DNA of 64,000 nt from positions 2,232,001 to 2,296,000 of the forward strand of contig NZ_LT906453.1 of assembly GCF_900187045.1 (NCBI RefSeq), in the 5' to 3' direction. The stretch is from Dermatophilus congolensis (GTDB lineage Bacteria > Actinomycetota > Actinomycetes > Actinomycetales > Dermatophilaceae). Shown here piece after piece: positions 36,669 through 45,390 of the stretch. Numbering within the stretch: the first letter of the stretch is position 1; the number at the start of each line of letters is the position of its first letter. A program made the translations under genes and the position numbers. The notes under the pieces are model-generated. The model was not told the origin of the DNA. It saw only the letters and a list, made by a program, of their open reading frames with translations, and made no database searches.

Positions 36669-37235
36669 TTAGTTTCCGTGGATGATGGCGGTGACGTGTC
36701 CATCGAGGCCGATGAAGATACGCCAGCCGGGGTATTCCTTGCCGGTTGAGCGGGATTTTTCGGCTTCGGTGGCGGTGATGAGGCCGGCGCGGATGGCTTC
36801 GTTCCAGGCGTCTGTGTCTTTGTGTCCGTTTGTGGAGGCTACGCGGGGCCATACGTAGTCGTTGCCGTCGCGGGTGGGGGTGGTCATGGTGAAGGCGCGG
36901 GCGAGGGCTTTGTAGCGTCCGTCACGGATGGGGGTGGTCCAGAAGGGTGCGGGTTTGTTTAGGGAGAAGGTTAGGCGGGTGTGGTCTTTGATGGTGCGGG
37001 TGATGAGGTTTTTGGTGTCGCAGTTGACGAGGTCGGTGAGCATGGCCCGGGCTGTGTTGAGGGAGTCGTGGTCGATGTCTGGGCGGGTTTGAACTCTGCC
37101 GGGGGCGTTGGCGGCCGAGCATCGGGTGGTTGTGGTTTCGGGGCTGGGGGGCGGGGTTGCGGCGGCTGCGCCGTGGAGGGCTGACATGGTGATGACGGCT
37201 GCTGCCGTTATTGCTGCGATCCCGCGGACGATCAT
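36669..37235 (-). CDS. Secreted protein of unknown function
   Basis: 188 residues: signal peptide (about 1-26, AAITAAAVITMSALHGAAAA), then a Thr/Pro linker and a compact domain with two cysteines (TRCSAAN, LVNCDTKN) that could form a disulfide. The C-terminal part GYPGWRIFIGLDGHVTAIIHGN-like residues (about 168-188) suggests a small beta domain. I do not recognise the family. The stop lies 12 nt from that of recQ. ATG/ATC alternatives at the N-terminus are not attractive, so the start is fairly safe. Confidence 0.65.
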   Translation of the reverse strand: MIVRGIAAITAAAVITMSALHGAAAATPPPSPETTTTRCSAANAPGRVQTRPDIDHDSLNTARAMLTDLVNCDTKNLITRTIKDHTRLTFSLNKPAPFWTTPIRDGRYKALARAFTMTTPTRDGNDYVWPRVASTNGHKDTDAWNEAIRAGLITATEAEKSRSTGKEYPGWRIFIGLDGHVTAIIHGN

Positions 37236-37382
37236 GTCGTGTTCCTTGTGTCTGGAAACCCTCTCGGTCCAGCGGTTCGCGGGACCGTGCCTGGAGGTTT
37301 AAGTCTACGGTGGCTAGAGGTGCCGCATTACTGAGAGTGAGACGTCGGTTATTGGGTCTGCGGCTGAAAAGGAGCAAGTGTG

Positions 37383-38708
37383 ATGTCGAGTCAGTGCGTT
37401 GTTGTTGGTGGTGGGCCGGTGGGTCTTGCTACGGCGTTGTTGTTGGCTCAGGCCGGGCATGCGGTGACGGTGTATGAGGGTGAGGAGGAGTTTCCACTTT
37501 CGGATGCTAATAGCTATCCGATTGGGGTGAATCCGCGAGGTCAGGAAACATTGCGGCGGATTTCTCCGGCACTTTTGGAGCGGGTGCAGCGGGGTAGCAA
37601 GGTTGTTGCAGGGTGGCATGTGTTTGCGGGGCGCCGTCAGGTGGCGCAGTTGCGTAGTGGCCGGGTTCTGTCTACGACCAGAGCGTTTGTGAATCGGGTT
37701 TTGTTGGAGCAGGCACGTGCGTGTGCGGGTATTGAGGTGGTGACGGGGCATCGTTTGGTTGGGGTTGATGTTGTGTCGAGAAAGTTGAGTTTTTCGACGA
37801 TTTCTGGGGTGGTGGAGGTGGATGCTGCGCAGGCGAGGGTGTTTGCTGCTGATGGTGTTCGTTCGGTGGCGCGGGAGGCATTGAGTGAACAGGTTGAGGG
37901 GTTTTCGCCTCGGGTTGAGCCGTGGGGCGTTCGGTTTCGGGTGTTGTTTTCGCAGGTGGGGGCGCAGGCTGCAGGGGTGGACCCGTCGTTTCATTACGTG
38001 TTTGGCGCTAAGGGGGTGTATGCGGCTGCGTTGTCGACGGGTGTGTGGTGTGTGTCTTTGACGTGCGTGGAGGGCAGTCCGGATGAGGGGTTGCTTATGG
38101 CTGAGGAGGCGAGTGCAGAGAATGTGGCGGCGTTGCGGAGGTTTGTGGCTGAGCATGCTCCGCAGGTTGCTCCGTTGCTGGTAGAGCAGGATTACGTGGA
38201 TTTCTTTTCGCGGCGTTCGTTTTCGGGCGCGGTGGTGAGGTGTTCTCGGGTGCACGAGGGCGAGTGGCTGGTGTTGTTGGGTGATGCTGCCCATGGAGTG
38301 ATTCCTCCGACGGGTGAGGGGATCAACGCTGGTTTGGAGGACGCATTGAAGGTGACGGAGGTGTTGGGGCGCGGCTCAGTGGAAGCATTTGCGCAGTACA
38401 ACGCGGCTCGGGTGCCGGATTTGGAGGCGTTAGGGGTGTATGCGTCGGTGTTGGCGGAGAATGTGCGTTCGTCGGATCCGGTGGCTCGGGTTAGTGGTGT
38501 GGTGATGCGGGTGTTGGGTCAGGTGCAGAGTGTGTGTGGTTTTCGCGGTAGTCAGGTGGAGCAGCGTTTGTTTGGTCCGGGTGCTGGCGTGGCTCCGTAT
38601 CGTGAAGTGATTGGGCCGTGGATTGCGCATCGGGAGAGGTACTACCCGCGGGTTTATCGGCTGGTGGAGTGGCTGCATCGGGTGTTGCGGTGCGAAGCGC
38701 GGGGGTAG
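37383..38708 (+). CDS. FAD-dependent monooxygenase, kynurenine-3-monooxygenase-like
   Basis: 441-residue class A flavin monooxygenase. The Rossmann motif VVVGGGPVGLATALLLAQAG starts at about residue 6; the DG motif is VFAADGVRSVAR and the FAD-ribityl motif GDAAHGVIPPTGEGINAGLE. The last is close to kynurenine 3-monooxygenases, but no other kynurenine-pathway gene is nearby, so the substrate is open. AAGGAG lies 8 nt before ATG 37383 (GTG 37380 is adjacent and in frame). A near-perfect 16-bp terminator follows. Confidence 0.8.
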   Translation: MSSQCVVVGGGPVGLATALLLAQAGHAVTVYEGEEEFPLSDANSYPIGVNPRGQETLRRISPALLERVQRGSKVVAGWHVFAGRRQVAQLRSGRVLSTTRAFVNRVLLEQARACAGIEVVTGHRLVGVDVVSRKLSFSTISGVVEVDAAQARVFAADGVRSVAREALSEQVEGFSPRVEPWGVRFRVLFSQVGAQAAGVDPSFHYVFGAKGVYAAALSTGVWCVSLTCVEGSPDEGLLMAEEASAENVAALRRFVAEHAPQVAPLLVEQDYVDFFSRRSFSGAVVRCSRVHEGEWLVLLGDAAHGVIPPTGEGINAGLEDALKVTEVLGRGSVEAFAQYNAARVPDLEALGVYASVLAENVRSSDPVARVSGVVMRVLGQVQSVCGFRGSQVEQRLFGPGAGVAPYREVIGPWIAHRERYYPRVYRLVEWLHRVLRCEARG

Positions 38709-38733
38709 GGGTTTGGTGAGCAGTTTTGCGTGG

Positions 38734-38771
38734 AGGTGTCCCCCATGCTTACGTGAGCATGGGGGACACCT
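38734..38771. terminator. Strong bidirectional terminator
   Basis: Perfect 16-bp arms (38734-38749 and 38756-38771), 6-nt loop, then TTGTTGTG. It separates the monooxygenase gene from the convergent protease gene. Confidence 0.85.
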
Positions 38772-38791
38772 TTGTTGTGTGATTTTCTCGG

Positions 38792-39520
38792 TTAGATGCC
38801 GGACTTTTCTTTAATCCAGGAGCGGTAGGCGGAAACGTTCACTACATCCATGTCTTCGTCGCCTTCACGAAGCGGTCCTGTGGATAGGACACCGGCGACG
38901 ACACCATCAATTTTTACTGGGCCGCCAGAGTCGCCAGCGCCAGCAACTCCGGTTCCTTTAACGAAGTTGATGACTTTTCCGTCTTCGGTGACGGATTCGC
39001 TTCGTACTTTGATTTTGGCGGAGTAGAGACCGTCAGATGGTGTTTCTTTAACGATGTCGCGGACACCGAATCCGAGGAGTGTCGCTTCCTGTCCTTTTTT
39101 AACTTTCAGGTTTTCAGCGAGTTTTTCGTAGGAGTTAATTTTTATTGGCGAGGCAAGGCGGATCAGAGCGATGTCGGCATCTTTGTGTTGAAAGATTTTT
39201 TCTGCCTTGATTGCTGGTCCGGGGTTTGCCCTAGTGTTGGTGTGATAGGTGTGGATACCATCGAGGCTTTTTGCTTCACTGACGCAGTGTTTAGCAGTGA
39301 GGACCCAGCGGTCACCAATGAGGCTACCTGTGCATCCCCAGTCTCCACCTTTTTTGAGGTAGATGTTCAACAGGACTGTTGAGTCAGATTTTGCTTTTTC
39401 TCCCCCGATGATCGCGTGCGCGGCGCTGGGGTTCGCGAGGGGCGCAAGGAGGGTTGCGCCGAGGATCAGGGCTGCTGCTGCAGAGATTTTTTTACGAGAA
39501 GCACGCATTTTCTTCTTCAT
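38792..39520 (-). CDS. Secreted trypsin-like serine protease (S1)
   Basis: About 242 residues: signal peptide (1-36, ending PSAAHA) directly followed by the mature N-terminus IIGGEKA, as in chymotrypsin-like proteases. Catalytic residues are His78 in LTAKHCV, Asp116 in DADIALI and Ser198 in AGAGDSGGP; a Cys63-Cys79 disulfide is expected. No propeptide is evident, unlike many actinobacterial proteases, so activity may be immediate on export. Base composition and codons (many AAA, ATT, TTT) are clearly richer in A+T than in neighbours. ATG 39520 is preferred; ATG 39508 is possible. Confidence 0.85.
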   Translation of the reverse strand: MKKKMRASRKKISAAAALILGATLLAPLANPSAAHAIIGGEKAKSDSTVLLNIYLKKGGDWGCTGSLIGDRWVLTAKHCVSEAKSLDGIHTYHTNTRANPGPAIKAEKIFQHKDADIALIRLASPIKINSYEKLAENLKVKKGQEATLLGFGVRDIVKETPSDGLYSAKIKVRSESVTEDGKVINFVKGTGVAGAGDSGGPVKIDGVVAGVLSTGPLREGDEDMDVVNVSAYRSWIKEKSGI

Positions 39521-39691
39521 CACCTTTTTGTTGCATCGTAGATTGAGGCGCGCGAAATCAACGTCGTTTTCTGCGCACTTTGGATGCTTTTCAAAAATCA
39601 CTAGCGTCCCTCTGGATTTTCGAAAAGCAGGGTTTCAGTGAAACTCGAGGTGCGGGTTGAATTAGATGCTCCCCCATCACCTGCAGCTCGG

Positions 39692-39710
39692 TTAGGTTCA
39701 CCTTAGGTGG
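39692..39710. promoter_or_regulatory. Possible DtxR/IdeR-like iron box
   Basis: TTAGGTTCACCTTAGGTGG matches the left half of the 19-bp iron-box consensus (TTAGGTTAG..) but the right half poorly. It lies about 170 bp upstream of the protease start codon. Weak; a weight-matrix scan would decide. Confidence 0.25.
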
Positions 39711-39746
39711 AAGATTCTCTGGCAGCAATCCTGCGGACATAAATGT

Positions 39747-39776
39747 GACAAGCGCCACACAAATGCGGCGCTTGTC
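39747..39776. repeat. Orphan hairpin
   Basis: Perfect 10-bp arms 39747-39756 and 39767-39776, 10-nt loop, followed on the plus strand by TTAATGATTG. It resembles a terminator but no gene ends here. Confidence 0.55.
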
Positions 39777-39817
39777 TTAATGATTGATTGGTGCAATAAA
39801 TTTTTGTGTGAATAGTT

Positions 39818-39872
39818 TTCTTTGACTCATCTCACTCCCGCGGAAAAGGAGTTCCCCTGATCAGTCAAAGAA
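39818..39872. ncRNA. Possible structured RNA element
   Basis: 10-bp outer arms 39818-39827 and 39863-39872, with an inner 5-bp stem ACTCC/GGAGT and internal loops, giving a symmetrical bulged hairpin. An A+T-rich stretch (GCAATAAATTTTTG) lies just before. No match to a known family was recognised. Confidence 0.25.
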
Positions 39873-40411
39873 CTTTCATCACGAGATGGGGCGTACGCAT
39901 TGGAAAAATGTTTACTGTCCTTAGAGCACGCCCACATCTGGGTTGAGCCCCCTGTGTAAGCAGTGTCCAGCCCGACTTAGCTGGACATAAAGATTCTGCC
40001 ACGAGGAATAACTGCCTGTGGTACTTATGTCCGCGACTGGCGAACGAAAGTTTCCTTTTCGTTATCTCGCCCTCACACATAGTCACAAAATGCGTATTAG
40101 CCGGAACTTCAACACAATCCAACACGTATTAACTTCTTCTTAGTAGCCAGCCAAGCAGCCCAGATCCACGCCATAGATTGCGCATTCGCCCTGACGAGCA
40201 CAGCGCACTGCTTCACCAGATAGCAGCCACTCCCCCACCCGCCGGAACGACCGGCGATCTCAACCACCAAACCCCGCCCCGGGAACAGCTCCATGAGTTC
40301 ACAGCAGCGAGTATTAAAAGGCCATCCACGTCCTTCGGGGTACGGCCCCGGCCGTGCATACGCTCGGCGCAGCCGCCATCGGCGGCGACAGCTCTTCCTC
40401 GTAAGCCCGAC

Positions 40412-40473
40412 CTGCAGGGGCAAGAGGTCGGATATGAAGGTCGATTATGCGAGGAATGCCTCAGCCCCTGCAG
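40412..40473 (-). terminator. Probable terminator of ychF
   Basis: CTGCAGGGGC (40412-40421) pairs with GCCCCTGCAG (40464-40473); the 42-nt loop contains a further GAGG/CCTC hairpin. It lies 26 nt past the ychF stop. Confidence 0.5.
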
Positions 40474-40498
40474 CGTGCTATCTCATGACAGAGCGGTT

Positions 40499-41584
40499 CT
40501 ACACGTTGAAGCGGAATTCGACTACGTCGCCGTCGTTCATGACGTAGTCCTTGCCTTCCATGCGGACTTTCCCGGCTGCTTTTGCCTCATTCATGGAACC
40601 GGCAGCATCCAGGTCATCAAAGGAAACAATTTCGGCTTTGATGAAGCCTTTCTGGAAATCTGTGTGAATCACGCCAGCTGCTTGCGGAGCGGTCCATCCT
40701 TGACGAATGGTCCAGGCGCGAGATTCTTTAGGTCCAGCGGTGAGGTATGTCTGCAACCCCAGCGTGCGGAATCCTTTGGTGGCGAGCTGATCCAGACCTC
40801 GCTCAGATACCCCTACTTCGGCAAGAAGCTCAGCGGCTTCCTCATCATCAAGCTCAGCCATATCCATTTCGAGCTGGGCGTTGAGGAAGATCGCTTCGGC
40901 TGGTGCTACGAGCTGCGATAGGCGCTCTTGCAGTTCAGTGTCGGTTAGCTGTGTTTCGTCCATGTTGAACACATAGAGGAACGGCTTGGTCGTCATGAGA
41001 CCAAGTTCTTTCAGGATCGCTACGTCCACACCCTCAGCTTCGGCCTTGGCGAAGAGCGTGTCACCGGCTTCGAGGATTTTCTGCGCGCCAAGTGCTGCGT
41101 CAAGAACAGCCTTATCAGTTTTCTTGCCCTTGACCTCTTTATCGAGGCGGGGAAGGACTTTCTCCAAGGTTTGCAAGTCCGCGAGGATCAGCTCGGTGTT
41201 GATCGTCTCCATGTCAGAGGCGGGATCAACTTTGCCGTCGACGTGAGTGACGTCGTCATCAACGAATACCCGGACCACCTGGCAAATCGCGTCGGCTTCA
41301 CGGATGTTTGCGAGGAATTTGTTTCCTAGCCCTTCGCCTTCACTGGCGCCGCGGACGATCCCGGCGATATCAACGAACGACACCGTCGCTGGCAAAATTT
41401 TCTCGCTGCCGAAAATTTCCGCCAACCGGGTGAGGCGGGGGTCAGGCAGCGGAACAACACCCACGTTGGGCTCGATCGTGGCGAACGGGTAGTTCGCCGC
41501 GAGGACGTTGTTCTTGGTCAGAGCGTTGAACATAGTGCTCTTACCGACGTTAGGGAGACCGACGATTCCAATGGTGAGTGCCAC
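40499..41584 (-). CDS. ychF: Redox-regulated P-loop ATPase YchF (OLA1 family)
   Basis: 361 residues. Obg-related G domain with P-loop GLPNVGKSTMFNAL, switch region NYPFATIEPNVGVV, DIAGIVRGASEGEGLG, then a coiled-coil helical insert (about 130-200) and a C-terminal TGS-like domain (GPKESRAWTIRQGWTAPQAAGVI). The family prefers ATP and acts at ribosomes and in the oxidative stress response. GTG 41584 yields the typical start MALTIGIVGLP; the frame is open to 41638 but the extension is not conserved. No clear ribosome-binding site is seen, so initiation may be leaderless-like. Confidence 0.93.
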   Translation of the reverse strand: MALTIGIVGLPNVGKSTMFNALTKNNVLAANYPFATIEPNVGVVPLPDPRLTRLAEIFGSEKILPATVSFVDIAGIVRGASEGEGLGNKFLANIREADAICQVVRVFVDDDVTHVDGKVDPASDMETINTELILADLQTLEKVLPRLDKEVKGKKTDKAVLDAALGAQKILEAGDTLFAKAEAEGVDVAILKELGLMTTKPFLYVFNMDETQLTDTELQERLSQLVAPAEAIFLNAQLEMDMAELDDEEAAELLAEVGVSERGLDQLATKGFRTLGLQTYLTAGPKESRAWTIRQGWTAPQAAGVIHTDFQKGFIKAEIVSFDDLDAAGSMNEAKAAGKVRMEGKDYVMNDGDVVEFRFNV

Positions 41585-41691
41585 GAGGGAAAACTCTACC
41601 TGGCACGCCGCGCGTGCAGCGACGAAGCCGTTCGGCACGCACGTCAGCCGCCCACTCCAATAATGACGGTGCTAAGTGAAAGAGTTGGCTC

Positions 41692-42858
41692 ATGAGCCAG
41701 GTGACGTTCTTTTTCGTGCTCGTTTTGCTTCTTGCTGTCGCAGCGGTCGTGGCTGCTTTCCGTCTTGGTCGCACTCAAGGTCGAATGGAAACGGGATCAG
41801 AGCTCGCTGCAGCACGAGCCCATATCGAAGGCTTGCGTGAGCAAATCACTGATATGCGTGCCATTACTGATGAAGACAGCTCTACGCGGGCCGCGCTAGC
41901 TCCCCTGGAAAACACCATCGCCCGTGTGGCTGAACAGGTCACCGTTTTAGAGCGTGACCGTCAGCAACAGTTTGGCCGTTTGGGCGCTCAACTCATCGAG
42001 GTTTCTCGCGCCACTAGTGGGCTGCAGTCAGAGACTGCCACTCTGGCCGGGGCGTTGAAATCCTCGAATATCCGCGGCGTATGGGGCGAAACGCAGCTGC
42101 GCCGTGTGCTTGAACTATCGGGGCTGGAGCGGTGGTGCGATTTCACCGACCAGGTCACCTCCACTAATTCTGCAGGTAAGACCGTGCGCCCTGATGTTGT
42201 TGTCACGTTGCCGGGTGGAAAGTCGCTCGTCATCGACTCCAAGGCTCCTCTTGATGCTTTTCTTCAAGCTCAAGGGACCCATCTTGATGATGATGAGCGG
42301 GCTGCCTATCTCGACCAGCATGCAGCCCACTTGCGTTCGCACGTGCGCACTTTGGCCAGTAAGGAGTATTGGACTGCTTTCGCAACTACTCCGGAGATGG
42401 TGGTGTGTTTTGTGCCGGGTGATGCGATTCTTTCTGCGGCTCTTGATGCTAATCCCGCCTTGTATGAAGAGGCTCTCGCTGCCAAGGTAGTGCTTGTCTC
42501 CCCCGCTTCTCTTTTTGCTTTGGCGCGTACTGTCGCATATGTGTGGAAGCAGGATTCTCTGGCTGAGAACGCTAAAGAGCTCCTTGATTTGGGTACTCAT
42601 TTGCATTCACGGCTGCGAACTCTTGGCACCCACCTCACGGCAGTGGGGTCTTCGCTGTCTAACTCGGTCGCCAACTACAACAAGCTTGTTGGCACTTTGG
42701 AGACACGAGTCTTTGTGACGGCGCGTAAATTCTCTGATCTGGGAATCACTAGCGATGAAATCGCTGCTGTGAAACCGTTGGATGCTACCCCGCGACCGTT
42801 GACCGCCCCTGAACTGCTCGAAAGCATCGATGACGCAGAAAAACGCAGCGCAGGTTAA
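41692..42858 (+). CDS. rmuC: DNA recombination protein RmuC
   Basis: 388 residues: N-terminal membrane helix (FFFVLVLLLAVAAVVAAFRL), a coiled coil to about 120, then the RmuC nuclease-like domain with GVWGETQLRRVLELSGL, VTLPGGKSLVIDSKAPLDAF and FVPGDAILSAALDANPALYE. RmuC restrains recombination at inverted repeats and may clear DNA ends. ATG 41692 is used. It diverges from ychF over about 107 bp. Confidence 0.92.
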   Translation: MSQVTFFFVLVLLLAVAAVVAAFRLGRTQGRMETGSELAAARAHIEGLREQITDMRAITDEDSSTRAALAPLENTIARVAEQVTVLERDRQQQFGRLGAQLIEVSRATSGLQSETATLAGALKSSNIRGVWGETQLRRVLELSGLERWCDFTDQVTSTNSAGKTVRPDVVVTLPGGKSLVIDSKAPLDAFLQAQGTHLDDDERAAYLDQHAAHLRSHVRTLASKEYWTAFATTPEMVVCFVPGDAILSAALDANPALYEEALAAKVVLVSPASLFALARTVAYVWKQDSLAENAKELLDLGTHLHSRLRTLGTHLTAVGSSLSNSVANYNKLVGTLETRVFVTARKFSDLGITSDEIAAVKPLDATPRPLTAPELLESIDDAEKRSAG

Positions 42859-42867
42859 TTATCTTTG

Positions 42868-42894
42868 CCGCTTATCAAGCGGTTCCGGATTTTT
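42868..42894 (+). terminator. Weak terminator after rmuC
   Basis: CCGCTT (42868-42873), loop ATC, AAGCGG (42877-42882), then TTCCGGATTTTT with a T5 run at 42890-42894. The stem is short but has a proper T-tract. Confidence 0.4.
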
Positions 42895-43044
42895 CACATA
42901 ACGATCGGCGGCCATCACTATCGGATGGCTGATCCAGCCATTGACCAGAACAGCCACCCAACGCCTGCGGAGCCAGAAAACAAGGTGAGGCATCAAGATG
43001 GAATGGCAAGCAATCCTTTAGGGCGTCAATATGACTCACTTTTC

Positions 43045-43260
43045 TTAGAAAGACTTATTTTTAGTGACCGCCGAAATTAGCGCGTAGACCATTCCTGCCG
43101 CAACTGCAGCACCAAAAAGCACAAAAGAGACTAGTTGAACAGCTCCCCCAGGGCTATCTGGAGAGACACCATTTATTCCTACCGTCACTCCAGCAACTAC
43201 AATAGCGGCCAGGAAAGCTATCCCCGCAGACTTTTTGGCAATCTTCTGTGATTGCATCAT
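43045..43260 (-). CDS. Small two-helix membrane protein of unknown function
   Basis: 71 residues with two hydrophobic helices (AGIAFLAAIVVAGVTVGI and VQLVSFVLFGAAVAAGMVYA) joined by a short GVSPDSPGG loop, and basic ends. ATG 43260 has GAGGTG nine bases upstream; GTG 43272 overlaps that site and is less likely. A+T-richer than neighbours. I do not recognise the family. It is isolated, between rmuC and a divergent acetyltransferase gene. Confidence 0.55.
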   Translation of the reverse strand: MMQSQKIAKKSAGIAFLAAIVVAGVTVGINGVSPDSPGGAVQLVSFVLFGAAVAAGMVYALISAVTKNKSF

Positions 43261-43610
43261 TTTTGCATTCACCTCATTAGACTTGCGCGCCTAAAAGTTC
43301 CCGAGGGGCATCCCGCAGCAAAAAGTTGCATCCATGAAACATTTAGCGCTTAGATTTTAGATGGCATCCCAAAGAAGCAGCTTGGAACCACTCACTTACG
43401 TGAAAAAAATTTACTTCACTTCCTAGGTGCGCGGGTACTATTTCCACGATGCATTCCAAAGCGTGGCGTCGAGCTGCCCTGCGCTACTAGACAAGTGCTC
43501 TGCTCAAAACATGACAGCCACCGAGTTCTTTTACTGCGTTCTCGCAGATCCCTACCCCATCTGCGAGAACGTTGGGTGAATTGCTACCCAAATCGCGAAA
43601 GGAAATCCCA
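43261..43610. other. Divergent intergenic region, no gene seen
   Basis: 350 bp between the small membrane-protein gene and the acetyltransferase gene. The A+T-rich ACGTGAAAAAAATTTACTTCACTT (about 43399) contains a loose GTGAA/TTCAC symmetry and could be an operator or promoter. A strong hairpin lies at its right end (43537-43571). Confidence 0.4.
43537..43571 (+). terminator. Leader hairpin before the GNAT gene
   Basis: Perfect 13-bp arms CGTTCTCGCAGAT (43537-43549) and ATCTGCGAGAACG (43559-43571), 9-nt loop, ending 39 nt before the acetyltransferase start codon. As no gene ends here on the plus strand, an attenuator in the leader is as likely as a terminator. Confidence 0.5.
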
Positions 43611-44183
43611 ATGATTCACGAAAATGTGCGGCTCGTGGAGCCCGATGCCTCGCGATTCGAAGCATGGCGTGACTGTTTGCTCGATTTCGGTGGAGGGGCT
43701 CTCGATGGGTCGGGCTACCAGCGGAGCGAGGTTCCCGAGTCAACCCGAGCTGGTTTTGAAGAATATCTGGGCAACCGGCGCCGATATGAAGACCTCGACG
43801 TGGCGCCTCCTGCCGGGCATGTGCATTGCACCTACCGCTGGATCGTGGATGACACGTGGCAGGACGGTGGACCTCTCCTGGGGTTTCTGGCGTGTCGACA
43901 TGCCTTGACGCAGCTTCTTCTCGACCAGTCCGGACACATCGGGTACAGCGTCCGTCCCTCGGCGCGGCGCCGCGGGATAGCCACCGCAGCCCTTGGGCAG
44001 GGGCTTTTGATCGCCGGGGAGGTGGGCGCGGCACCGACCCTTGTGTGTTGTCGGGAAGAGAACAACGCGTCTAGAAGAACGATCGAGAGGGTCGGTGGCC
44101 GCTACGACGGTTCCCGCAATGGGTTCCGCCGCTACTGGTTTGGTGCGCCGCCGTGGCCAGTCCAGCCCACCGCGGGCAGCTGA
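43611..44183 (+). CDS. GNAT family N-acetyltransferase
   Basis: 190 residues. The acetyl-CoA motif is SVRPSARRRGIATAALGQGL and the C-terminal NNASRRTIERVGGRYDG follows; the N-terminal substrate half (LVEPDASRFEAWRDCLLDFG) resembles the COG3981/predicted small-molecule acetyltransferases. Substrate unknown. ATG 43611 has AAAGGA eight bases upstream; the frame continues to 43572 into the leader hairpin, which is unlikely to be coding. It ends 34 nt from the convergent ispH. Confidence 0.8.
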   Translation: MIHENVRLVEPDASRFEAWRDCLLDFGGGALDGSGYQRSEVPESTRAGFEEYLGNRRRYEDLDVAPPAGHVHCTYRWIVDDTWQDGGPLLGFLACRHALTQLLLDQSGHIGYSVRPSARRRGIATAALGQGLLIAGEVGAAPTLVCCREENNASRRTIERVGGRYDGSRNGFRRYWFGAPPWPVQPTAGS

Positions 44184-44217
44184 CTACGTTTCGGCACTGA
44201 CTAAAGCCATGTTTCGC

Positions 44218-45270
44218 TCAACGTAGATGTTGGCCTCCGTCACCACGAACCTTCGCGTCGAATTGGATGCCGCGCGCCTTCAAGTCACGGCGTAGTTCTG
44301 GTGGCAGCGCAAAAAGGAGACTTTCTTCGGCGGAAACCACCGGAGTCACTTCTGCGAAGCCGCGCTCGGCAAGGTGTTCCAGCAGGTCGCGCACTAGTAC
44401 TTCCGGTACTGAAGCGCCACTGCTGACACCGACTGTGGTGGCGCCTTCAAGCCAGGCGTCGTCAACTTCGGCGGCGTAATCAACCAGGTGTCCCGACCGA
44501 GCGCCGTGCTCCACGGCTACCTCTACGAGGCGACGGGAATTCGAGGAGTTACGCGAGCCCACCACGATGAACACGTCGCAGTCGGCTGCCATCTGTTTCA
44601 CGGCGCCTTGGCGGTTTTGTGTGGCGTAGCAGATGTCATCGCTGGGCGGGTCAATAAGGTGCGGGAAGCGTTCTTTCAACGCTGCCACGGTCGCCATGGT
44701 CTCGTCCACGGACAGGGTGGTTTGGGAGAGCCACACTACCTTTTCTGGGTCGCGTACCTGCACGTTCGCTACATCTGCGGGGCCGTCCACCAGTGTGATG
44801 TGTTCGGGGGCTTCCCCGGAAGTGCCAATAACTTCTTCGTGGCCTTCGTGACCGATGAGAAGAATGTCGTAATCAGCGTTGGCGAAACGCACGGCTTCGC
44901 GGTGCACTTTGGTCACCAGTGGGCAGGTGGCGTCAATGGTGCGCAGGCTGCGCGCGGCAGCCTCGTCATGAACGCTTGGTGCTACACCATGAGCGGAGAA
45001 CACCACCGTGGCGCCTTGGGGAACCTCGTCAGTCTCGTCGACGAAGATCGCGCCGCGACGCTCCAACACAGAAACAACATGCTTGTTGTGCACGATTTCT
45101 TTACGCACGTAAACCGGTGCGCCGTAGGCCTCTAGCGCTTTTTCCACGGTTTCGACGGCCCGGTCCACACCGGCGCAGTAGCCGCGCGGAGCAGCCAGCA
45201 ATACACGTTTACCGCCAGCAGGGGTGGTGTCTGTGCCGTGCTGGGCGTAGGTCTGGGTGGTTTCACTCAC
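44218..45270 (-). CDS. ispH: 4-hydroxy-3-methylbut-2-enyl diphosphate reductase
   Basis: 350-residue Fe-S enzyme of the last MEP-pathway step, producing IPP and DMAPP. The three cluster cysteines are Cys32 (GYCAGV), Cys116 (DATCPLV) and Cys214 (DICYAT); substrate residues in HNKHVV, SAHGV and [11 protein letters not shown] are intact. GTG 45270 gives the family start; the frame extends to 45309 without similarity. It diverges from xseA across 120 bp, as in many actinobacteria. Confidence 0.95.
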   Translation of the reverse strand: MSETTQTYAQHGTDTTPAGGKRVLLAAPRGYCAGVDRAVETVEKALEAYGAPVYVRKEIVHNKHVVSVLERRGAIFVDETDEVPQGATVVFSAHGVAPSVHDEAAARSLRTIDATCPLVTKVHREAVRFANADYDILLIGHEGHEEVIGTSGEAPEHITLVDGPADVANVQVRDPEKVVWLSQTTLSVDETMATVAALKERFPHLIDPPSDDICYATQNRQGAVKQMAADCDVFIVVGSRNSSNSRRLVEVAVEHGARSGHLVDYAAEVDDAWLEGATTVGVSSGASVPEVLVRDLLEHLAERGFAEVTPVVSAEESLLFALPPELRRDLKARGIQFDAKVRGDGGQHLR

Positions 45271-45390
45271 TCGACCATCGTAGTGAGGACGGAATGGGCG
45301 TGGACACATGCGCTTGGGGTTGGCGAGCCAGCAGCGGTGATTACGGCAGTGTGCGCAACTTTGTCGGTCCTGGGCGTGATACTTGCATTC

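Larger units (their letters stand above)
39521..40498. other. Gap of nearly 1 kb with no convincing gene; several hairpins
   Basis: No frame has recognisable protein similarity or a good ribosome-binding site (one 86-residue minus-strand frame at 39865-40125 looks random). The first part (to about 40130) is A+T-rich. Structured elements: GACAAGCGCC/GGCGCTTGTC (39747-39776), a long bulged stem TTCTTTGACT/AGTCAAAGAA with inner ACTCC/GGAGT (39818-39872) and TGTCCAGC/GCTGGACA (39964-39987). The right part (40140-40410) is GC-rich. It may encode small RNA(s) or be a decayed region. Confidence 0.5.

Noticed and set aside
39865-40125. 86-residue minus-strand frame in the large gap
   Set aside because: No ribosome-binding site, no recognisable similarity, and hairpins run through it.
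40112-40423. 104-residue minus-strand frame before the ychF terminator region
   Set aside because: Composition (Arg/Trp/Cys-rich) looks random and the start has no ribosome-binding site.
42865-43080. 71-residue plus-strand frame after rmuC
   Set aside because: It overlaps the small membrane-protein gene on the other strand, begins inside a terminator stem and has no family-like features.
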